DNA of 64,000 nt from Portunus trituberculatus (taxonomy: Eukaryota; Arthropoda; Malacostraca; Decapoda; Portunidae). Below are positions 57,174 to 64,000 of this stretch, one piece after another. How positions within the stretch are numbered: position 1 is the stretch's first letter; each line of letters opens with the position of its first letter. The notes under the pieces were generated by a model. The model was given only the letters and a program-made list of their open reading frames with translations, did no database searches and had not been told where the DNA came from. Location: contig NC_059301.1 in the NCBI RefSeq assembly GCF_017591435.1, positions 32,018,986 through 32,082,985 on the forward strand, given 5' to 3'. The position numbers were made by a program, and so were the translations under genes.

Positions 57174-57761
57174 TACTACATTTCCACAAGGCTTTCCATT
57201 TTATCCATTGCAGAGTCATGAGTTTGGGTGTTTTTTTTAGCTTGCAAGGAAGATACGGTCTCACCAGCCTTCTTAGTAGAGTCTGCTGACTTGAAAATAG
57301 TAGATACAGTAGTTGGAGTCAAGCCATGGTGGCGAGCCTTGCCATTAGTTTTCTCACCTCTCATGTCTGTGAATAATATCCAACTTCACTTCAAGAGTAA
57401 GACACTTCCTGATCTTCTTAGCAATGCTAAGCAACATTGCAGGACTGGTTACAGGGCATTTTTGTGGCATGCTGAGCGAGGGAAGACAATCTGCTGCTGG
57501 ACACTGTTATTGTTTTGAACTAATAGCGAGGATGGGTAGGGGAGTGAGTGGTGCACATTTTGTCCATGAGAGGTGCTGGTGTATTCAAAAGCCTGTCTGC
57601 TTGCGTGATACGGCGGGGCTTTCAGACTCGGAAAAAATTACCTGGATGAAATTATGTTAAAGCGAGTTTGGTGTTCATTATATGAACAGATGGTAGTAAA
57701 TGGAAACGTTTGTTGTTGCAAAATTTTGTTGTGTGAATATTTGTTAATTGGGGGTTGCCTG

Positions 57762-58615
57762 TATATAAATTTATTCACTGATGATGCAAAGCTGCTAGAA
57801 GTTATCAAAACCAGAGAGGGCTTTCTGGTGTTGCAGGAAGATATAAACAAGATCTTTGAGTTGAGCAGGATGTGGAAATTGGAGTTTAATGCCAAGAAAT
57901 GTCACATAATAGAACTAGGAAAGAGTAAGAGAAGACCAGTATGGAACTATTTGATGGGAGAAGAACAAGTAATGAAGACTAAAGAGGAAAAATATCTTGG
58001 AGTGATCACACAGGAAAATCTGAGCCCTGATAAACACATAAACAAGATATTTGGACTAATATATAGACTAATATAAGAGTGGCATCTCATTACATGGATA
58101 AAGATATGATGAAAAAAATCATCACAAGTATGATACACCCAAGGCTGGAATATGAAGCAGTGGTGTGGTGTCCAAGCTCTAAAAAGGATATAAGAAAATT
58201 GGAAAGGATACAGAAGATTGCCACATAGATGGTGCCAGAACTAAAGGACCTCACATATGAAGAACGATTGAAGGAAATGGGACTGCTAACCTTACAAGAT
58301 AGAAGAGAAAGAGAAAACCTAATAACATTGTATAAGATAGTAAATGATATTGAAAAGATAGGCAAAGAAGACCTGGTACTGTTGACAGATGAAGATGGAA
58401 GGACAAGAGGACATGAAAAGATCAGAATGAGGCAGTGTGTGAAGGATATTGGAAAATAAAGTTTTCCACACAGAATGGTACAAAAATGGAATGCACTGGA
58501 TAATGAAGATGTTGCAGCACATAATGTGCATAACTTACGTAAAATTAGATAAATGGAGATATGGAGACAGGACACTATGAGCCCCACTCAAACCCCATAC
58601 AATACAACTAGGTAA

Positions 58616-58616
<1 letters not shown>
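57762..58616 (+). mobile_element. LINE family C fragment (copy H2)
   Basis: It begins in the RT at YINLFTDDAKLLEVIK and continues through NAKKCHIIELGKSKRRPVWN to the RT-downstream segment (58229-58459) and ACTAGGTAAATACACAC at 58608. It is more similar to copy H than to family A. The left joint is the TA of T3b. Confidence 0.85.

Positions 58617-58686
<70 letters not shown>
58617..58686. repeat. (AC)n microsatellite, LINE tail
   Basis: About 35 AC units continue the 3' tail of copy H2, and the next LINE copy starts at their right edge. Confidence 0.95.
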
Positions 58687-58687
<1 letters not shown>

Positions 58688-59609
58688 TATCAACAACAAA
58701 AAGGTTCAGGCTAGGGCAGGTTGAGTAGGAAAGTGGAGTGGGTGAGATCAAGTTGAAGAAGTTAAGAAATTCCTAGAAAAGGAACAGGAAGAGGAAAAAG
58801 CTAAATTCTCTGAGGTACTAAAAAGTAGATACAAGAAAAGACAAAGGATGCAATAATTTAAGTAATATAGGAGAAGGAGGATTTGGTGAGGAGCACCAAA
58901 TGTATCCTAATTTTTGGAGTAAAGAAAAAAAAAGAATAACAAGTTCACAAGAGAGGGAGAGAGAAGAGAGAGAGTTGGCAAAAGATTTATTAATTTGGTT
59001 CAGTACAGCACACAGGGGTTGGAGTGGAAAGTGGAGGAAGTCAATAGATTGGGAGGGTATAGTGAAGAAGGAAAGAGACCACTGAAAGTGAAAATCAGAT
59101 ATTGAATGGCGGTGGAGAAAATAATGGCAAGAAAAGGGAAATTGGCTGAAGATACTGAATTTAATATATTGATAAAAAGAGATATGAACTTGGAATAGAG
59201 AGAAAAGGAGAGAGTGCTAAGAAATGAAGCTAGGAAAAAAAAAAAACAAGAAAGGGGACTGAGATTGAGAAGAAGAAATTCTACTGGAGCGTTCTAGATA
59301 TGAGACTGAGGAGGTGGTATTATCAGGAAAAAAGAGGAGGTAATGGAAGAAATACAAATGAGAGAGAGGCAAGAAATTAGGAGTGACATAAAAATATAGA
59401 TGGGTTGTTGTCCAGTGTGTTGGAGGTTTGAGACTATTTAAAGGAGAAATGACACAATGTAATATGCATAGTAGAAACAAAGCTAAAAGAGGAAGTCCAT
59501 GTTAGCTTTAAGGAAGAGGGATATAAAAGCTGGAAAAGAGACAGAAAGAGGGAGGAGGAGTGCTAATAATGGTTTGTGATGATATATGTGTGAAGCAAGT
59601 ACACTATAA

Positions 59610-60222
59610 GGCGGCTCGCACACCAATGCAACTGGTTGCTTGAAACCAGTTGCGTGTGATGAATTGCGTGCAACCAGTTGCATGCTTAGCCACACACCAA
59701 AGCAACTATTCATTTATTAGTTGCATTCGAAATGTCAGACGACGAAGATGTATGTGTTCTTTGGTGGTGGCTTAAAAATAAGAAAAAGAAAAAGTACTGG
59801 ATCCATCCTCTCTTAGCAAATAAAAAGCATACTTGTTACCAACTGGCCAAAGAATTCGATGGAGACCCTGAGAAATTTCAAAATTTCTACAGAATGAGTG
59901 AACCTGCCTTTCAACAACTCCTGCTACTAGTTGGCCCTCATATAAAGGTATCTGAAATGGACAGACAAATGACACAACAAGTGACATAGCACAGCGAGTG
60001 ACACAGACCGTCTTCTACCAAAGATCACACGCAACTGGATCGCATGCAACCATTTTGGCAAGATGCATGAGACTGCAGTTGCGTAGTTCCATGCAACTAT
60101 AGTGTCATGCAACTCAATGTGCACGTTTCTATGTATTTGCATTGAATGGTTGCATGCAACTTAAGTTTCACGTTGCATGCAACTGGTTTCAAGCAACCAG
60201 TTGCGTTGGTGTGCGAGCCGCC
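59610..60222 (+). mobile_element. PIF/Harbinger element, non-autonomous, near-perfect ends
   Basis: Inverted repeats of about 44 bp beginning GGCGGCTCGCACACCAA differ at one position. TAA duplications lie at 59607-59609 and 60223-60225. GCAACTGG and TGCATGCAAC motifs recur many times near both ends, probable transposase-binding repeats. An 86-codon transposase N-terminus is retained. Confidence 0.92.
59732..59989 (+). pseudogene. Harbinger transposase N-terminal fragment
   Basis: The frame MSDDEDVCVLWWWLKNKKKK is followed by YWIHPLLANKKHTCYQLAKE and FDGDPEKFQNFYRMSEPAFQ, then LLLLVGPHIK. This is the region before the DDE nuclease in HARBI1-type proteins (WVHP...FRMS...L..LVGP). It stops after 85 residues without catalytic motifs. 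Confidence 0.82.
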
Positions 60223-61132
60223 TAAGATGGCATGATAGAAGTAATGGGGGTAACAATCAAGACCGAAGAAATTAAAAAAAGAAGAATCATAGTCACATAT
60301 GTAACACCAAAGAGCAATACATGGAGAACAAAAGAACTTACGGAAATGCAAGGAAAGGTGATTAAGGGGTTGGATAATATGATAGGAAGAGCTGAAAAAA
60401 TACTATTACTAGGAGGCTTCAATTGGAAAAGACTAACTGATGAGAGATGGAAGTATTGGGTAATGCTGGATCATGGAGCAAGGAGATGTTACACATCCAG
60501 TGGGTGAAAGAATCAGCATGGTACAGAGGTGAAGAAGAACCATCATTACTTGATCTAGTATTCACAAAGCTGGAGCACCCTCCTATCATTCAATATCAGA
60601 GTCCAATGGGAAGAAGTGACCATGTAACATCAGAATTAGAAATGCAGGAATGGAAAGTAGTATGATACAGGGACGACTACAAAAATGAAGAGATTTAATT
60701 ATGCAAGAGGAAAATTTGAAAAATTTTGAGTTTTGGTGGCATAGAATGGAGGAACATTATGAATGGAAAGACAGTACATGGGAAATATGAATCATTCCTA
60801 CAGAAGTATAACAAGGGATTGAGGAAATATCTACCAATCTATAGAGTAAAAATGAGTAAATGAGCCTGGTACAATGGCAGATGTATAGAAGCTAAGAGGA
60901 AAAAAGATAAAACTTGCAAGAAATTTAAAAAGCTGAGAAATGAAAGCAGGACAACAGTATAAGGATGCTAGAAATGAATATGTTAGAGTAAGAAGAGAGG
61001 AACAAACTTTGAGAAAGATGTGATGAAGAAAAGTGAAGATGAACCCAAGCTTTTCTACAAGTATATCAATGGTAAGATGAATAAGGAAACAATAAAAAAA
61101 ATAGTTAAAGGAGGAATGACATACCAAAATAT

Positions 61133-61367
61133 TTGGGGCTGCCGTGGTACAGTGGAACCAAGCGTGCTTTGGAGTCCGAGGGATCTCCAAGCGCACGGGT
61201 TCAAATCCTGTCCACGGTCCGAGTGTAGGTTGGGATTCTTCACTCGGGGTAGCGGTTTCTTAGCGGTTGGGCTTTGAGATAGGAGGTACCCCATAAGGTA
61301 TCCCCTTTATCCCAGAAATTCCCGTGAAAAGCCCACATGGTATAAATAATAAAAAAAAAAAAAAAAC
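61133..61367 (+). mobile_element. tRNA-derived SINE with poly(A) tail
   Basis: The 5' 80 bp fold like a tRNA: GCCGTGG pairs with CCACGGT as acceptor stem, box A TGGTACAGTGG is at 61145-61155 and box B GGTTCAAATCC at 61198-61208. The anticodon-region stem and long variable arm resemble a class II (Leu/Ser) tRNA. A 120-bp unrelated body and an A16 tail complete a SINE. It is not a functional tRNA gene. Confidence 0.82.
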
Positions 61368-62600
61368 AGCTGAGGAAATGAGTGAAATAATGAATGAGAG
61401 CTTCAAGACTGTTCACTGAAGAAGAGAATTTTTCAGAACCAAATAGGACATTGCATTGTACAGGCTTGTTGGAAATTGTAGTGCACAAACAAAAAATTGG
61501 AAGACTACTAGAAAATTTGGATGTCAGAAAAGTGATGGGACCAGATGGTGTGACAGTCTGGGCAATAAAGAAATGTAAAGATCAGTTGTTAGAACCAATC
61601 TGAGAAATGTTTACCAGCTCATTAAAGGAAGGGAGAGTACCACTGGAATGGAAGAGTGCCAACATAATCCCAATATTCAAGGTAGGAAAGTCAACTGAGC
61701 CAATAAATTACAGACTGGTGTTATTTACAAGTGTTTGGGTAGGATATGTGAAATTGTTATGAAAGAGAAATGGGTTAGATATTTGGAAGATTTGAGAAGA
61801 CTATTTGCTGCTGCAGGAAGATACAGACAAAATTTCTGAGTGGAGTAAGAAGTGGAAGTTAGAATTCAGTGCCAAGAAATGCCATGTAATGGAATTAGGA
61901 AAGAGTAAGAGAAAACCAGTATGGAACTATATGATAGGGGAGGAACAAATAATGAAGACTAAAGAGGAAAAAGATCTGGGAGGGGTTGTGCAAGAAACTT
62001 TGAGCCCTGAAAAGCACATAAGTAAAATATTTGGAACAACGCACAAAATGTTGACTAATATTAGGGTGGCATTTCAATACATGGATAAGGATATGATGAA
62101 AAAAATCATAATGAGTATGATATGTTCATAGTTGGAATATGCAGCAGTGGTGTGGTTGCTGAGCTTCAAAAAGGATATAAGAAAATGAGAATGAATTCAG
62201 AGGACAGCTACAAAGATGGTGCTGGAACTATAGAACCTAACATATGAAGAAAGGCAGAAGAAAATGGCATTGCCAACCTTACAAGATAGAAGAGAAAGAG
62301 AAAACCTAATAACATTGTATAAAATAGTTAATGGCATTGAAAAGATAGACAAGCAAGGCTTCATGCTGGTGACAGAAGAAGCAGGACATGTAAAGAAGAT
62401 TAAGAAGAGGCAGTGTGTGAAGGATATTGGAAAGAACAGTTTTCCGCACAGAACAGTGGAAAAGTGGAATGCATTAAATGATGAAGTTGTTGCAGCACAT
62501 AATGTGCATAGCTTTAAAGAAAAATGAGATAAGTGGAGATATGGAGACAGGACACAATGAGCCCTGTTTGAACCCTGTGTAATACAACTAGGTAAATACA

Positions 62601-63255
62601 CAGAAGTTTAATATAAAAACAGGAAAAAATATATGGAAGTAACTATCTCAAACAATCCAACATTTAGCAAGCACATAAACAAGATCAATGGAGAAACATC
62701 AAAATGGCCTTCAACTACATAGATGAAGAGATGATAAAATAAAAACTGAGCGTTTATGAGACGCCCAAGATTGGAATATGCATCAATAGTGTGGTCACCA
62801 AGTCTACAGAAAGATATTAGAAAACTGGGACAGATTGAAAGAGCTGCTAGAAAATTTCCTTCAAGTCTAAAAGGATATAGTTATGAAGAGAGGTTGAAGA
62901 AATTGGGCCAGATATCACTAGATAAAAAGAGGGAAAGATGTGATCTGATAGCATTATATAGAATATTAGAGGGTTTGGAAAAGGTGGACAGGGATGACCT
63001 CATTGTGCCTGAAAATAGTGGCACGAGAGGACATAAGAATAAATTGAAGAGCAGTGTGTCCAGAAGAGACATCAAGAAGCACATATTTTCTCATAGAGGT
63101 ATAGCAGCGTGGAATGAGTTTACTGACAAGACTGTGTGTGCTAGGACAATCCACAAATTTAAAGAAAATTTGGATAAAAGTAGATATGGAGACAGGACAG
63201 CATGAACCTAGTGTAGCTCTTGTCCTTCATCTTATGACTAGGTAAATACACACAT
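62601..63255 (+). mobile_element. LINE copy I (3' part), separate subfamily
   Basis: It starts after AAATACAC of copy H and encodes the RT-downstream region (62756-63205: RPRLEYASIVWSPSLQKDIR; GYSYEERLKKLGQISLDKKR; IFSHRGIAAWNEFTDKTVCA), intact for 149 codons. It ends GACTAGGTAAATACACACATG near 63236-63255. Confidence 0.85.
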
Positions 63256-63784
63256 GTGCTTGCATGCATACATGCATTGAAAATAAATCTCATATGCAAA
63301 CAAAAGTTGAGATAGACACTGACTTGTGATTGCTGTCAGGTGTGGTGTTGGTAGTGGAATGCCTCCCTCACAAGCTCATTTCATGTCTCTAACAGCTCAG
63401 ACAACTCAAATGGTACAGATGAAGTAAGGGCTCTTAGCAGTATTTTTACTAATAGATCAGCATAGAGACTTAACATTACTCATTCAAAGAGCAGAAAATA
63501 CCTACTTGTGCATTCAGGATAGAACATGATAAAATTAGATAAATAAATAAGATCAGAAAAATAATAAGAAAATAAGTAAATAACTGAATAAATTCCCGCA
63601 AGTGTCTGCCTTATTGATGTCTGGCTTACTCAGGCCCAGCTTAACCACAATTTACTGTATATTTACTTTTGTTTTTATTTTTTGTATTTATATATTTTAT
63701 ATGGACACAAATGTAACTTCTACCATATTTCTTAAAAGATGACTGTGTTATTGACCATCATTATTTTGGCTTTCATTTCACCAG
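63256..63784. other. Intron sequence before the third PLCG exon
   Basis: AT-rich DNA without a recognised element. A pyrimidine-rich stretch ending TTTCATTTCACCAG at 63784 is a strong acceptor. Confidence 0.6.
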
Positions 63785-63926
63785 GAATGAGGGGATGTCA
63801 AGACATTGCCTCATCAGTACTCAGCAGGAAGGTGACATGACCACCTACAGCCTGAAGGAAGGGGACAGCTTCCCCAGCCTCAAAGCTCTCATTGAAAACT
63901 ATAGAAACTTTCCTATCTGTATTAAG
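63785..63926 (+). CDS. PLCG: Phospholipase C gamma exon: second half of N-terminal SH2 domain
   Basis: The first base completes the Trp codon begun at 27839-27840, giving ...LSFW then NEGMSRHCLISTQQEGDM, TTYSLKEGDSFPSLKALIEN and YRNFPI. This fits the second half of an SH2 domain (the HCxI strand, then F.SL..LI..Y). In PLC-gamma the N-SH2 domain has the same continuation after GDYTLSFW. The 3' end is uncertain: AAG followed by GTGATT at 63927 is an acceptable donor, though the frame stays open to 64000. Confidence 0.82.
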
Positions 63927-64000
63927 GTGATTAGTGATAAATTTGATGATAGCCACAAGCCAGAAATCAACTTCTCTTTTGTACATATACAGATACTCCC

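Larger units (their letters stand above)
55171..57761. mobile_element. Tigger-type element T3, copy b, hosting T2b
   Basis: Sequence at 55171-55405 and 57176-57761 matches T3a (24326-25147), including a transposase HTH remnant on the minus strand (57176-57364) and the right terminus GGTTGCCTG with TA after it. The left terminus is missing. The middle (55408-57173) is element T2b with its own TA duplication. Confidence 0.8.
58687..62600 (+). mobile_element. LINE family C copy H
   Basis: Starting at the AC microsatellite it has ORF1 remnants (58750-59110), endonuclease pieces (59380-59610 and 60226-60665: ...LLLGGFNWKRL; LLDLVFTKLEHPP), linker, RT (61394-61800, partly deleted) and C-terminal segments (61805-62527). 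The tail ACTAGGTAAATACAC is at about 62588-62600. A Harbinger element and a SINE interrupt it. Confidence 0.8.

Overview
This is eukaryotic, arthropod-type DNA, most likely from a decapod crustacean. That placement is an inference from the repeat mix: Tigger/pogo transposons, CR1-group LINEs with an ACTAGGTAAATAC 3' tail, DIRS elements, and very long CT, AC and TA microsatellites. There is no bacterial gene organisation. The only host coding sequence I can support is three plus-strand exons of one gene, a phospholipase C gamma (small wing/PLCG) homologue. They lie at 12600-12778 (N-terminal half of the split PH domain), 27683-27840 (first half of the N-terminal SH2 domain, with the FLVR arginine) and 63785 to about 63926 (second half of that SH2 domain). 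Their splice phases agree (0 and 2), so the window is mostly two giant introns of 14.9 and 35.9 kb plus upstream intron or flank.

Almost everything else is nested mobile DNA. Left part (1-12.1 kb): a Tigger MITE, a CT/GA foldback, a truncated DIRS element, a LINE tail, then LINE copy A1. A1 is split by a Tigger element (5312-11413), which is itself split by a nearly intact 5.3-kb I-type LINE (5524-10818) with a target-site duplication and TAATG-coupled ORFs. Intron after the first exon (12.8-27.7 kb): a second, different DIRS lineage (about 14.7-18.76 kb), a minus-strand LINE, a 2.5-kb Tigger with recognisable DDD transposase, and two Tigger-family MITEs nested in each other together with a SINE.

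Second intron (27.8-63.8 kb): LINE scraps with a hAT MITE, a minus-strand CR1 with a zinc-finger/coiled-coil/esterase ORF1, then a long chain of related LINE copies (34.2-55.2 kb and 57.8-63.25 kb). Each copy begins in the (AC)n tail of the one before. These copies are interrupted by Harbinger, Tigger and hAT elements, SINEs, a 0.94-kb palindrome, and a 5-kb DIRS element with inverted terminal repeats and an internal copy of its circle junction.

The most interesting signals are these. Two divergent DIRS copies are joined to the same position in the LINE 3' end, suggesting tyrosine-recombinase targeting of a LINE sequence. LINEs form head-to-tail chains in AC repeats. Two Tigger families show reciprocal nesting, with nucleotide-exact empty sites inside the window. 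Nearly all element ORFs are broken by stops or frameshifts, and coordinates of broken ORFs are approximate.
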